Below, one piece after another: positions 1 through 9,509 of a DNA stretch of 64,000 bases. The position numbers and the translations under genes are program-made. Source of the stretch: Roseiarcus sp963770275 (GTDB lineage: Bacteria; Pseudomonadota; Alphaproteobacteria; Rhizobiales; Beijerinckiaceae); assembly GCA_963770275.1 (NCBI GenBank), contig CAVYPD010000046.1, positions 42,719 through 106,718 of the forward strand. The letters are read 5' to 3'. How positions within the stretch are numbered: position 1 is the stretch's first letter; each line of letters begins with the position of its first letter. A model generated the notes under the pieces. That model saw only the letters and a list, made by a program, of their open reading frames with translations. It was not told where the DNA came from and made no database searches.

Positions 1-470
1 TGGGCGGCACGCTCACGCTTTGGACGGCCGAACAACATCCGGAGGTCGCGGCGATCGTCGTCATCAACGGGGCGTGCGAGGATGAAGATATCAAAGGGCT
101 GGTCGAAGCGGCGGAGCAAGCTCTAGCGAGCAGCCAGACCTTTTTGCAAGGGGTGGCTGGCGACGTCGCCGATCCAAACTCGAAGGAGCTCGGTTACGAC
201 CGCGTTCCCGCCGCCACGGTCAGGCCACTCATGGAAGGTGTGGCGGAAGTGAAGTCGAGGCTTGGCGAAATCAAATGTCCGGTGCTGATCCTGCACAGTC
301 CGCAAGACCATGTCGTCGGCCCCGGTTCGGTCAAGGCCATGCGAGAAGGGATCAAAGCGCCGATCGAATACTTGGCCCTAGAAAAGAGCTATCACGTGGC
401 AACGATCGACTTTGATCGAGAGGAGATCAACCACCGAGCGGTTGCGTTCGCGGCAGCGGTCATAGGTTAG
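1..470 (+). CDS. alpha/beta hydrolase, carboxylesterase-like (5' end outside window)
   Basis: The reading frame is open from the left edge and ends with TAG at 468-470, so only about the last 155 residues are present. The first visible residues, GGTLTLW, are what normally follows the nucleophile elbow (GxSxGG) of Est30-type carboxylesterases, so the catalytic serine lies just outside the window. The acid is probably the Asp of SPQDHVV and the base the His of SYHVAT, in the order and spacing of the alpha/beta hydrolase fold. This suggests hydrolysis of a small ester or acylglycerol, but the substrate cannot be told. No neighbour on this side helps. Family assignment is fairly safe; function is inferred. 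Confidence 0.75.
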   Translation, partial: GGTLTLWTAEQHPEVAAIVVINGACEDEDIKGLVEAAEQALASSQTFLQGVAGDVADPNSKELGYDRVPAATVRPLMEGVAEVKSRLGEIKCPVLILHSPQDHVVGPGSVKAMREGIKAPIEYLALEKSYHVATIDFDREEINHRAVAFAAAVIG

Positions 471-917
471 CTTGCTGACGCGCGCGCCAATAGCCCGTTT
501 GAGAATTGGAGCGTTCTAGCTTAGGTTATCGTTCGAGAACCGGCCGGCGCCCGATGAACTCGAAGGATCGCGCGAAAGTCTTCGCAGGGGCGCGGGTCCG
601 AGCGATGTTGCCGAGATTAGACCGTTTGCTGCAGAAGCAGCGTCAAAAGTCGACGTCTCGTGTCTCCGACCCGATCGTCTCTCCGATCGTGGCAATAACG
701 GCTCCGACGAAGACCAACGCCGCCGGTGCCGCACGCGGTGGACGGCGGCTATACGGTAAGCGATCCCCTGGCAATGGAATATTCCGAGAAAAACAGCGCG
801 GCTTCGTTGAATTCAGCAAGCTCTGATCCTTCTGGAAGACACGAGAATCTTGCGATCTGCATGCCCTCGGCGCTTCTGGCGCAGACGCCTCCGAAAAGGT
901 GGCCCACGCGCTGATGA
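471..917. other. intergenic stretch without a recognisable gene
   Basis: Several short overlapping frames exist on both strands, but none shows a recognisable domain, a ribosome binding site or typical codon use. The stretch lies between the end of the hydrolase gene and a ctrA-like fragment, and may be degenerate sequence left by gene loss. Confidence 0.4.
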
Positions 918-1187
918 CGCGGCCAAAAACTGCACCTCACGGCCAAGGAGTACCAAATTTTCGCACTCCTGGCCCTCCGCATAGGCTCAACTTTGACCAA
1001 GGAAATGTTCCTCAATCCTCTTTACGGCGGATTAGACGACGAACCGGACGCCAAGATCATCGACGTCTTCATATGCAAGCTCAGAAAGAAGCTCGCTAAC
1101 GCCAGCGGCGGTCAAGATTACATCGAGACCGTTTGGGGGCGCGGCTACGCCTTGCGAGAGCCAACCAAGCAAGCGATCGCAAGCTGA
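918..1187 (+). pseudogene. CtrA-like response regulator, C-terminal DNA-binding domain remnant
   Basis: The frame from about 918 to the TGA at 1185-1187 reads as the OmpR/PhoB-type winged-helix domain of the alphaproteobacterial cell-cycle regulator CtrA. Diagnostic stretches are HLTAKEYQIF, TLTKEMFLN, KIIDVFICKLRKKLANAS and YIETVWGRGY. The receiver domain is missing: in-frame stops occur at 912-917, and no receiver sequence is seen upstream in any frame. CtrA itself is about 230 residues, and this remnant covers about 88. Departures from the usual CtrA core (an inserted Asp after GGL, Pro in place of His in FLN-LYGG) suggest relaxed selection. It is therefore probably a decayed extra copy and not the essential ctrA gene. 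A free-standing DNA-binding domain is possible but lacks a convincing start site. Confidence 0.75.
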
Positions 1188-1443
1188 GGCCGCGAGGCCA
1201 TGAACCGAGGGTCATAGCGGCTGACCGAGGCGAGCCCAGTCGCGCGTTCCGATGGACGTGAGCGTTTCGGGTTGAGCGATGAGCTTTCGCCAAGCGGCGG
1301 AGGTATTGCTTCAGGATCACGCGCGCGACCATGCATTCGGTTCGATCACGGAATGGACGTCGTCGATCGCCCAGCGTCCACACTCCAGACAAGGTCCCCG
1401 CGAATTATTCCCGGTCGAAAGAACTTTGTCACGACGACCTGAC

Positions 1444-2272
1444 ATGACCCGAAAGTCAGAAGCGCGCCTGAAGCGTGGGTACCGCGAAATGCCGAAGCGC
1501 GACAACATCGCGGCGGTTATCCTGGATCGCGCAAGCGAAACGATTCTCTTCACGACCAACGACATGCTGGTCAATCAGCTTCAGCGCGACGGGCCACGCG
1601 TTGCGCGTTCCTTCGACCGACTCGCGAATGACCACATTACGGCGTGCAGCGGTGTTTTCGGTCGAGTGTGCGGCATGCTTTTGAATCAGCTACAGCTCCC
1701 GCCTGACAATAGTTTCAAGGCAACCACAGCGCGGCTTCTCTCCAACGCTTGCAACTCCTACGTCGCCAGCATCGAAGTCGCACGGCACGGCTTCCCTCGC
1801 CAATATGGTGCAATCGCTCGCATGGTGATTGAGACCGTAGCCACCGTCATAGTCATTGCGGTCAAACAGGGCGCGCTCGAACAGTTTCATGCGGGAAAGC
1901 TTGAATCGCAGCAAATGCGTCGCCTGGGCAAAGAATGTGCTGCCGATGCTTGGGCCGCTCTGGGGTTCGCTCAGCACCGATTTCGTTCATATCGGTAGAC
2001 GTCACGCGCTGGTCGAACTGCCCTCTCCTTACACGGAAGGCCATGAGGCGATCGGATTTCTGGCCACGTCGATCCGCGGCAACGCTCTGTTGCTCTACAT
2101 TATAGCCGATCTGATATTTTCAGATGAACGCGCGAGACACCTTTTCTGGCAACGGGCAGGCCAGGAGGCCCGTTTTGACCCCTCGCCTGACGTGGGCGCT
2201 TGGATGGAAGAATTTCTCTGTCACGCGAAGCCAATTAAAGGTGAAGCTGACGCCACTGTCGATTCCGGTTGA
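1444..2272 (+). CDS. hypothetical protein, interrupted by a probable +1 frameshift near 1911
   Basis: Two frames join into one plausible helical protein of about 275 residues if one base near 1911 is removed: ...FHAGKLES then SKCVAWAKNVLPMLG.... The second part ends with TGA at 2270-2272. The sequence is rich in hydrophobic helices and has a segment (YGAIARMVIETVATVIV) that recalls abundant uncharacterised proteins resembling the DUF5677 group, though I cannot confirm that. The start is uncertain: ATG at 1444 and 1489 are both possible, and the frame extends back to 1279. The gene stands alone in a gene-poor stretch. No function is proposed. Confidence 0.4.
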
Positions 2273-3166
2273 ACTTCGCGAGAAGCGTAGGCGCGCCTCG
2301 GGTTTGCCTACGTTGACCCCGTCCACTCACCGCGGCATCTGGGTCAGTACAACGTTAACCGCCGGGCCTCCGCGTCAAGCTGTCGCGAAGGATGACTTCG
2401 CCAACCCTCTGAGTTTGTTTAGCAGCAATCGAACGTCCCCATCTGCCAGCACCGAATGTCCGTGGGTGGCACATCGTCCACCTGACGCGTACGCCTGCTT
2501 CTGCCGTCACCGCCCGCACTCGCAGCGGATCGGGAGTCGCCAATGGGTCGATTTGACCCACTCGCCTTTCCGTTGGGGAAACGTCCGCCGTATGCGCGAA
2601 GGAGACAGCGACTCGGCGGCATGGACGAAGATATTTCGCGAGACTCCCAAAGCGCGGGCTCCAAAGCGGCGCGGGGGGGAACTTGTAGAACAATTGTTGC
2701 GACAGCGTTGCGACACGGGCCGGCAAAGGTTATTATTTGGAGGCTAACACTTTGAAGTTGCATTCAGAAGAATAACCTTTGACAGGGCGCCGCAAGCCCT
2801 TGCCGGGAATGCGGCCGCTAGGGTTTGAAACGAGTTCGCCAGAGGCGATGGGCCTCCTACGCAGGTTCCAGTCAAGCGGCACGGAGGCAAAGCGCATCCG
2901 CCCCTCAGTGAAGGCGTCCTCCGGTTCATCCGTCATGGCAAGGCAAGCCGAAGTGCACCCACGCTGCACATACGGGCGGGGCGGCTGCGCCATGACGGGG
3001 AGTAGCGGAACGCTTTCAAGAAGACGTGGGCAACATCCGAACGTCACGTGAACATTTTCCCCCAGTTTTCCCCCAAGTCGTGGGGGAGGTTCGGGCTCCG
3101 TTCAGGGTCGAGGGCTGGGGGAGACGGGAGTGGCCTCGATCTAAGCTTTGAAAGTGTTGAGAAAAC
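2273..3166. other. about 0.9 kb without a supported gene
   Basis: Overlapping frames of 60-200 codons run on both strands but contradict each other. They have proline/arginine-rich composition typical of shadow frames in GC-rich DNA, and none matches a family I know. The last 120 bases before the tRNA contain G-rich runs but no clear promoter for it. I see no repeat ends that would identify an insertion sequence. Confidence 0.4.
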
Positions 3167-3241
3167 TGGTGGGCGATGCAGGGATCGAACCTGCGACCCC
3201 TCCCGTGTGAAGGGAGTGCTCTACCGCTGAGCTAATCGCCC
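3167..3241 (-). tRNA. tRNA-Val (anticodon CAC)
   Basis: The reverse complement folds as a complete tRNA. Acceptor arms GGGCGAT and ATCGCCC pair fully, and the D arm contains AGCTCAGCGGTAGAGC. The anticodon arm is CTCCC-TTCACAC-GGGAG with CAC at positions 34-36, the T arm is GCAGG-TTCGATC-CCTGC, and the discriminator A is followed by an encoded CCA at 3169-3167. CAC reads the GTG valine codon. It is transcribed away from hisE. Confidence 0.97.
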
Positions 3242-3361
3242 CGCCTCAAGTTGGGCCATGCTTTATGGCCCCCGCGAGAGCCAAGTCAAGAAGCGCTCGG
3301 CGAGGCGAACAGGCGCGGGCCTCCTGTTGCGGCAGCCAGCGCGGCGGGAGATAAAGGCGCG

Positions 3362-3703
3362 ATGGGCGAAAAGGACAGGGCAGCCGCGATGTTCACGCTG
3401 GATGAACTTGCTCAGACGATCGACCAGCGCGCCGGGACGAGCGCGGAGACCTCCTATACCCGCAGCCTCATTGATAAGGGGGCAGCCCATTGCGCCCGCA
3501 AATTCGGCGAGGAAGCGATCGAATTCGCAATCGCCGCCGCGGCGCTCGATGAGAGCGCCGTTCGCGCCGAGGCGGCCGATGTTCTCTACCACCTGCTCGT
3601 CGTGCTCCGCGTGCGGGGAGTCGCGTTGTCGTCGGTGATGGACGAATTGGGCAAAAGGTCAAAACAAAGCGGGCACCAGGAAAAAGCGTCGCGAACAAAG
3701 TGA
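3362..3703 (+). CDS. hisE: phosphoribosyl-ATP pyrophosphatase HisE
   Basis: This 113-residue protein fits the HisE family, which hydrolyses N1-(5-phosphoribosyl)-ATP to phosphoribosyl-AMP and pyrophosphate, the second step of histidine synthesis in the cytoplasm. Visible family motifs are the all-alpha MazG-like helices with SYTRSLIDKG, CARKFGEEAIEFAIA and EAADVLYHLLVVL, which carry the Glu and Asp metal ligands. Two starts are possible: ATG 3362, used here, and ATG 3389, which begins MFTLDELAQ and matches the usual HisE N-terminus closely. The coaA gene follows after about 50 bases, an arrangement seen in many Hyphomicrobiales where hisE ends the his cluster. The other his genes are not in this window. 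Confidence 0.93.
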   Translation: MGEKDRAAAMFTLDELAQTIDQRAGTSAETSYTRSLIDKGAAHCARKFGEEAIEFAIAAAALDESAVRAEAADVLYHLLVVLRVRGVALSSVMDELGKRSKQSGHQEKASRTK

Positions 3704-3751
3704 GAGCGCCGTCCCGTCGCGCGTGGGCCGACCGGCTCGAGTGAGAGAGTT

Positions 3752-4712
3752 CTGATAAATCGCGTTGGGCTTCAATCGCTCGAGTCTCCGTTTCGCCGCT
3801 TCACCCGTGACGAATGGGCGCAGCTGCGCGCCGACACCCAGCTAACGCTGACGATCGACGATCTTGCGCAAGCTGCAGTCGACACACGATCCGATCTCGC
3901 TCGACGAGGTCGTCGCCATCTATCTGCCACTGTCGCGATTGCTCGCGCTCTACGTTGCAGCGACGCAAGGATTGTTCAAGGCGACGCAGCGCTTTCTCGG
4001 CGCGACCGATGGAAAGGTCCCTTACATAATCGGGATCGCCGGATCGGTTGCGGCCGGCAAATCGACAACGGCGCGGGTGCTGCAAGCCTTGCTGACCCGC
4101 TGGCCGAATACGCCCCAGGTGCAGCTCGTCACCACCGACGGCTTCCTGCGTCCGAATGCGGAGCTGATCCAGCTGGGCATCATGGATCGCAAGGGTTTTC
4201 CCGAGAGCTACGACGGGACGGCGGTGCTGCGCTTTCTGTCCGCGGTGAAGGCTGGACAACACAATGTCGCGGCGCCGGTCTATTCGCATATCACCTACGA
4301 TATCGTGAAAGACGAATCGATCGTCGTCGACCGGCCAGACATTCTCATCTTCGAGGGCATCAATGTCTTGCTGCCGAACCGACTGCCCCGCGACGGCAAA
4401 GAGATTCCGTTTGTCTCCGACTTTTTCGATTTCTCGATCTTCCTGGACGCCGAAACCGCGTTGCTGGAGCAATGGTATATCGAGCGCTTCATGAGCTTGC
4501 GGACGACGGCGTTCCGCGATCCGCGCAGTTATTTCCGCCAATACGCCGACCTCAACGATGCGGAAGCCGAGGCGACGGCGCGCTCCATCTGGCGGCGCAT
4601 CAATCTCGTCAACCTGCACGAAAACATTCTGCCGACCCGGCCGCGCGCCGACTTGCTCCTGACAAAGGGAGCGAGCCACAGAATTGAAGAAGTCGCGCTG
4701 AGAAAGCTGTGA
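3752..4712 (+). CDS. coaA: type I pantothenate kinase CoaA, frameshifted near 3864
   Basis: CoaA phosphorylates pantothenate with ATP, the committed step of coenzyme A synthesis. The C-terminal 280 residues (from about 3864) are typical of the bacterial type I kinase: DPISLDEVVAIYLPLSRLL, the P-loop GIAGSVAAGKST, VTTDGFLRPN, and the C-terminal half with FFDFSIFLDAE. The N-terminal part, SPFRRFTRDEWAQLRADTQ, lies in the other frame just upstream. Deleting one T around 3864 joins them as TIDDLRKLQSTHDPIS, so a single-base insertion is the likely cause. No clear start codon is visible in the N-terminal frame, so the start given (CTG) is a placeholder. The stop overlaps the GTG of the next gene (GTGA), which implies coupled translation. 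The gene is essential in most bacteria, which favours sequencing error over decay. Confidence 0.88.
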
Positions 4713-5713
4713 GCGTCATGTGTCGATTGGCGCTGAGCGCCTCTGCATTCCTGATCGGCGCGCTCACGCTTTCCCTGGCGCACGCCGAGCCGCCTAAGCC
4801 CTGTCAAGGTTCGGATCTCACCCAGGTTCAGGGGCTCGCCGCGGCCGAGGCCGCGCGCGCGGACGACCTCGTCAATGGCGACGGGTTGCTGTGGCGCATC
4901 GAGAAGGCGGGCCTTGCGCCCTCCACTCTCTTCGGCACCATTCATTCGACCGACGAATCCGTCCTCGAGATCGCGCGTCGCGCCGCGCAATCGATCAACG
5001 GCTCCAAGATCGTGGCGACTGAGCTTGGCGGCCCGATCGACGCCATCGAAAAAGCCAACATCACCGCGGCCACGCTGGCGAGCGCGCTCGATCGCGACCA
5101 TGACACATTCGAGGGCGCCATCGCCCCCGAGGACCGTGAGAAAATCGAGAAATTCATCACAAGGCTAGGCTACCCCGCCGCATTCGCGCACCACTTGAAG
5201 CTCTGGTTTCTGGCCGTCCTGACCGGGCTCCCCAAGTGCGAAGCGGAGCGCGAAGGTCTCAATCTGCCTGAGGTCGATCAATTTCTGGCAGAAACGGCGA
5301 GAGATTTAGGGGTGAAGGTCATTGGACTTGAAACGACGGAGGAACAGCTCGCCGCAATCGCCAATTTGCGCCCTCAAGTCGCCGCGACCCTGTTGACGCT
5401 CACTGCCCGAGACCCAGGCCTGAACGACGATCTGTACGCAACGACGCTCAGGCTCTATCGGGAAAGCCGTCCAGCCGAAATCGTACCGATTGCTGACGCC
5501 CTGGGGGGATTGAGTGAGGCCGAGCGCGCGGCGCAGGATGAATTCATGCGCGCTTTGCTTCAGAACCGTAACGCCATCATGGCCGAGCGGGCCGCGCCGC
5601 TTTTGGCCTCCGGTGGCGCGTTCATCGCCGTTGGCGCGCTGCATCTCGCGGGCAAGACCGGCCTTATCGAGCAGTTCCGCGCTGACGGCTACACAGTGAC
5701 GAAAGTCTGGTAG
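4709..5713 (+). CDS. TraB/GumN family secreted protein
   Basis: The product is about 334 residues. A signal peptide covers roughly residues 1-26 (CRLALSASAFLIGALTLSLAHA), so it is exported. The rest fits the TraB/GumN (PrgY-like, PF01963) fold: LWRIEKAGLAPSTLFGTIHSTDE near the start, with the conserved G-T-I-H, and GGAFIAVGALHLAGKTGLI near the end. Members are thought to be metal-dependent peptidases or peptidase-like proteins, but the substrate is unknown. The GTG at 4709 overlaps the coaA stop; the ATG at 4718 is an alternative that leaves the signal peptide intact. The downstream region is a repeat, not another gene of the same strand. Confidence 0.85.
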   Translation: MSVMCRLALSASAFLIGALTLSLAHAEPPKPCQGSDLTQVQGLAAAEAARADDLVNGDGLLWRIEKAGLAPSTLFGTIHSTDESVLEIARRAAQSINGSKIVATELGGPIDAIEKANITAATLASALDRDHDTFEGAIAPEDREKIEKFITRLGYPAAFAHHLKLWFLAVLTGLPKCEAEREGLNLPEVDQFLAETARDLGVKVIGLETTEEQLAAIANLRPQVAATLLTLTARDPGLNDDLYATTLRLYRESRPAEIVPIADALGGLSEAERAAQDEFMRALLQNRNAIMAERAAPLLASGGAFIAVGALHLAGKTGLIEQFRADGYTVTKVW

Positions 5714-5730
5714 GCGGCAACTCAAACCAC

Positions 5731-5851
5731 CTCGTCCTGAGGCGCCGCGAAGCGGCCTCGAAGGACGCTCGAGGGGCGCCAACGAGAGTGCAAGCGGGAC
5801 CATCCTTCGAGACGCGATGCGGCGCATCGCTCCTTGAGGCATGAGGTTACT
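5731..5851. repeat. Hyphomicrobiales-type intergenic palindromic repeat, copy 1
   Basis: Two inverted units face each other: one reading TCGTCCTGAGGCGCCGCGAA at 5732 onward, the other containing CATCCTTCGAGACGCG and ending CTTGAGGCATGAGG. This is the family of CCTTCGAGACGC...CCTCAGGACGAGG elements scattered in rhizobial and related genomes. It sits between the convergent TraB and aldehyde dehydrogenase genes. A related single unit lies at 45478-45518. Confidence 0.6.
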
Positions 5852-5891
5852 TGAGGCGACGCCGCTCTCTTTCGAGGTTACCGCAGAGCCG

Positions 5892-8269
5892 CTACTCTCC
5901 GTAGGGCGTCCAGATGTTCTTGACCTGGGTCGCCCGGCGCAAGAACTCGCGACCCTCGGCTTTGGTCCAGTCGATCGTTGCGGCCGAGGCCCAAGTCGCC
6001 TTGAGATTGCCGGCGGAAAGCGCCTCGACTTGAGCCGCGCCCGTCCGTGTCGCCGACATACCAAACCGCATCGACGCCATCGTGCTCGGCCAGCGTCTTG
6101 GCCAGAACATTCGCCTCGCCCGGTGACGATGTTGACGACGCCGGCGGGAACGTCCGACGTGTCGAGCACCGAATAGAAGTCGGTGGCGCTCAAGGGATGG
6201 CTGGCCGACGGGACAGCGACGACGCAATTGCCCATGGCGATCGCCGGCATGACGAGCGAGACAAAGGCAAGCAGCGGCGCCTCGTCAGGGCAGACAACGC
6301 CCATCACGCCCCATGGCTCGTTCATCGCCAGGGTGACGAAGCGCGAGCGCGTCGCGTGCACCGCGCCGTCGAACTTGTCGGCATAGCCGGCATAGACAAA
6401 CGCACGACGGATCGAGGCGTCGACTTCGGCCTTGGCGGCGCGGGCGGAGGCCCCGGTCATGGCGCTGAGGCGCCGCGTGAACTCGTCTTCGCGCGCGGCC
6501 AGGTTCTCGGCCACGTAATAGAGCACCTGGGCGCGATTGTGCGCCGTCGCCGCTCCCCAGGATGAAGCCTTCGCGGCGGCTTCGACCGCGTTGCGGATGT
6601 CCTTGCGATTGCCGAGCCCGGCCAGTCCGACCTCGCGTCCTGCGGGATCGAGAACCGCGTAGCTATAGCCGGAGTCAGGCCGCGCCTGCTTGCCGCCGAT
6701 ATAGAGCTTGGCGGTGCGATCCGGGCCCTCGTCGATGTTTCGAACCGGACTCACGCCGGGCGAGGCGTTGAGGGGCAGCGGACGGGAAGCGTTGGGCTTG
6801 GCTTTCGGCTCGTCGGCGATGCGGTACTCGGACAAGCCTTCGCGCCCGCCCTCGCGGCCGAAGCCGCTTTCGCGATAGCCGCCGAAGCCCGCGGCGGCGT
6901 CGAACATGTTGGTCGAATTGATCCAGACGACGCCAGCCTTGATGCGAGCGGCGACCTCAAACGCGCGATTGACGTTCTCCGTCCAGACGGACGCCGCGAG
7001 GCCGTAGCGGGTGTTGTTGGCGAGCGCGACCGCTTCATCCGGCGTGCGAAAGGTCGAGGCGACAAGCACGGGGCCGAAGATCTCCTCGCGCGCCAGCACC
7101 GAGGCGGGGTCCACGCCGGTGACCAGGGTCGGCGGGTAGAAGCAGCCGCGATCGGGCAGCGAATCGTTGGCGCGAAAGAATTCGAGCCCTTCCTCCTCGC
7201 CCTGGCGCATGAGCCGGCGGATTCGCTCGAGCTGGACCGGCGCGACGATCGCGCCGACGTCGGTCGACTTGTCGAGCGGATCGCCGATTCTCAAATTCGC
7301 CATGCGCGCGCGCAGCTTGGCGTACAGGGCGTCGGCGGCGCCTTCGGCGACCAAGAGCCGCGAGCCCGCGCAGCACACCTGCCCTTGATTGAACCAGATC
7401 GCGTCGACCACGCCCTCAACGGCGCTGTCCAGATCCGCATCCTCGAACACAATGAACGGCGACTTGCCGCCGAGCTCGAGCGACAGCTTCTTGCCCGTGC
7501 CGGCCGTCGCCTTGCGAATCGCCCGACCGACCTCAGTCGAGCCGGTGAAGGCGATCTTGTCCACGCCCCCATGCGCGACCAGCGCGGCCCCGGTCGCGCC
7601 ATCGCCGGTGACGATGTTGACGACGCCCGGAGGCAGTCCTGTCTCGACGCAGATCGCTGCGAAGGCGAGCGCCGTCAGGGGTGTGAATTCCGCCGGCTTC
7701 AGCACAATCGTATTGCCCGCCGCGAGCGCCGGCGCGATCTTCCAGGCGAGCATCAGCAGCGGAAAATTCCACGGAATGATCTGCCCGCAGACCCCGACCG
7801 GCTTGGTCCCCGGGAACTCGCTGTCGATCAGCGAAGCCCATCCGGCGTGATGATAGAAATGGCGGGCGACCAGCGGAATGTCGATGTCGCGCGACTCGCG
7901 AATCGGCTTGCCGTTGTCGATCGTTTCCAGGACGGACAGAAAGCGCTCACGCTTCTGCACATGGCGCGCCAGCGCATAAATATGCTTCGACCGCTCGAAG
8001 CCGGAAAGCGCCGTCCATTTTGGTTGGGCCTTCCGCGCGGCGGCGACCGCGTCGTCGATGTCTTTCGGAGAGCCCTGCGAAACGCGCGCGATGCGCTCGC
8101 CGCGCGCCGGGTTGAAGACATCGAACAGTTCGCCCGGTTTGGTGAAAACGCCGTTGATGAAATGCCCGAACCCGCCTTCATGCTCCTTGAGCCAAACGCC
8201 GACATGCTCGCTGCTTTCAGGAGAGGGACCGTAGTCCATCGTGCGCAGGATGTCCTTGATGACGCCCAT
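5892..8269 (-). CDS. double-domain aldehyde dehydrogenase, two +1 frameshifts near 6121 and 6041
   Basis: The protein is about 790 residues and has two aldehyde dehydrogenase domains. The first is complete, with LELGGKSPFIVFEDAD (general-base Glu) and FNQGQVCCAGSRLLV (catalytic Cys). The second, from about residue 520 (TAKLYIGGKQARPDSG), resembles the same fold but lacks an obvious catalytic cysteine. Near the C-terminus the frame breaks twice. Removing one base at each site gives GVVNIVTGEANVLAKTLAEH and VGDTDGAAQVEALSAGNLK, ending VKNIWTPYGE with TAG at 5894-5892. It follows deoC with a 9-base gap, a pairing widespread in Hyphomicrobiales. There it presumably oxidises the acetaldehyde released by deoxyribose-phosphate aldolase, or a related aldehyde, with NAD(P). 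The substrate is inferred from context. Confidence 0.87.
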
Positions 8270-8278
8270 GGGTTTGCC

Positions 8279-9268
8279 TCACGCCATTGCGTGGCGATGG
8301 GCGGCGGAATAACGCCCGGTCGCGTAATGGTCGAGCTGACGCTCGATGTCGGTCAGAAGGCCGCTCGCGCCGATACGGAAGAGGTCAGGCTGCATCCACG
8401 GCACGCCCAGTTCCTCCTTCATGAGGATGAGCCATGCGAGCGCATCCTTGGCCGTACGCAGGCCGCCCGCCGGCTTGAACCCGATGTCGACGCCTGAGCG
8501 TTCGCGATAGTCGCGCAAAGCCCGGAGCATCACGAGACTCACCGGCAGCGTGGCGTTGACGTCCTCCTTGCCAGTGGAGGTCTTGATGAAGTCGGCGCCC
8601 GCCTGCATCGCCACCATGCTGGCCGCATAGACGTTGCGCAGGGTCTTCAAGTCTCCCGTGCCGAGGATCGTCTTCAAATGCGCTTGCCCGCAGGCCTCGC
8701 GCATCGCCGCGACCTCGTCGTAGAGCGCGTTCCAGTCGCGGCTGAGCACATGGGCGCGGGTGATGACGATGTCGATCTCGCGCGCGCCTTCCCCGACCGC
8801 ATAGCGGATCTCGTCAAGGCGCTGCTTCAGGGGGGTAAGCCCAGCTGGAAAGCCGGTCGCGACGGAGGCGACCGGAATCCCCGAGCCCTCGAGCGCCTTG
8901 ACGGCCGGTCCGACCATCGTCGGATAGACGCAGACCGCGGCCACTGTCAGACCCAAGTCGGCGAGATCGAGCGCGGTGAGCAACTCTTCGCCAAGCGGAT
9001 GGCGAGCCTTGGCGCAGAGCCGACGCACACGGCCCGGCGTGTCGTCCCCCGACAGCGTCGTAAGGTCGATGCACGTCATCGCCTTCACGAGCCACGCCGC
9101 CTGGTATTCCTTTTTGACGGACCGCCGTGTGGTCAGAGTCGCGGCGCGACGCTCGACCGCGCTCGCGTTGACGCCCACGCTCTCGAACCAATCCGGCGCC
9201 AGCGGCGCCCCCGGATTGCGGGGCCGGTTATGTCCAGCCTGGGTTGGACGGGTGACCGCCTGGTCCAT
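8279..9268 (-). CDS. deoC: deoxyribose-phosphate aldolase DeoC (long form)
   Basis: DeoC cleaves 2-deoxyribose-5-phosphate to glyceraldehyde-3-phosphate and acetaldehyde in deoxynucleoside breakdown. The 329-residue protein shows the class I aldolase TIM-barrel landmarks: CIDLTTLSGDDTPGRV, CVYPTMV, ADFIKTSTGK with the Schiff-base Lys, and IGFKPAGGLR with the second essential Lys. It is about 70 residues longer at the N-terminus than the E. coli enzyme, as is usual for the form paired with a double aldehyde dehydrogenase. It is the first gene of a two-gene minus-strand operon. A perfect CRP-type palindrome lies 122 bases upstream. Confidence 0.93.
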   Translation of the reverse strand: MDQAVTRPTQAGHNRPRNPGAPLAPDWFESVGVNASAVERRAATLTTRRSVKKEYQAAWLVKAMTCIDLTTLSGDDTPGRVRRLCAKARHPLGEELLTALDLADLGLTVAAVCVYPTMVGPAVKALEGSGIPVASVATGFPAGLTPLKQRLDEIRYAVGEGAREIDIVITRAHVLSRDWNALYDEVAAMREACGQAHLKTILGTGDLKTLRNVYAASMVAMQAGADFIKTSTGKEDVNATLPVSLVMLRALRDYRERSGVDIGFKPAGGLRTAKDALAWLILMKEELGVPWMQPDLFRIGASGLLTDIERQLDHYATGRYSAAHRHAMA

Positions 9269-9389
9269 GAGCGCCTCCGCTTTCTGGCGTTTGGCCTTGA
9301 TAAGAATGTCACGATTGGGCGGCGAAGTCCAAGATCGCGGAGGTCCCGCGCCTAGGGCGTAATTATACGGAGCCCAGAAGCAATTCGAT

Positions 9390-9405
9390 TGTGACAGGCG
9401 TCACA
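9390..9405. promoter_or_regulatory. CRP/FNR-family type binding site
   Basis: TGTGACAGGCGTCACA is an exact match to the TGTGA-N6-TCACA consensus of CRP-type regulators, with outer arms TGTGAC/GTCACA perfectly symmetric. It lies between the divergent deoC (starting 9268) and the membrane-protein gene (starting 9510), so it could serve either. The E. coli deo operon is CRP-controlled, which makes deoC the more likely target. That is inference; the cognate alphaproteobacterial regulator is not in the window. Confidence 0.55.
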
Positions 9406-9509
9406 GCGGGCGATTAACGGTTAGGTAACATTTAATAACGGGGGAGTGCCTGACCCAACCTTCCGCACTCGGACCCCTGACAAGCGGGTAGCCGTAAAGG
9501 AGAAGGATC

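Noticed and set aside
506..826. Possible 106-residue gene
   Set aside because: No domain, no ribosome binding site, and low-complexity Arg/Ser composition.
2355..2726. 123-codon minus-strand frame
   Set aside because: Overlaps equally long frames in all directions; no family resemblance that I can defend.
7385..8497. 370-codon plus-strand frame across the aldehyde dehydrogenase and deoC
   Set aside because: It is antisense to two conserved genes and crosses their boundary; composition is that of a shadow frame.
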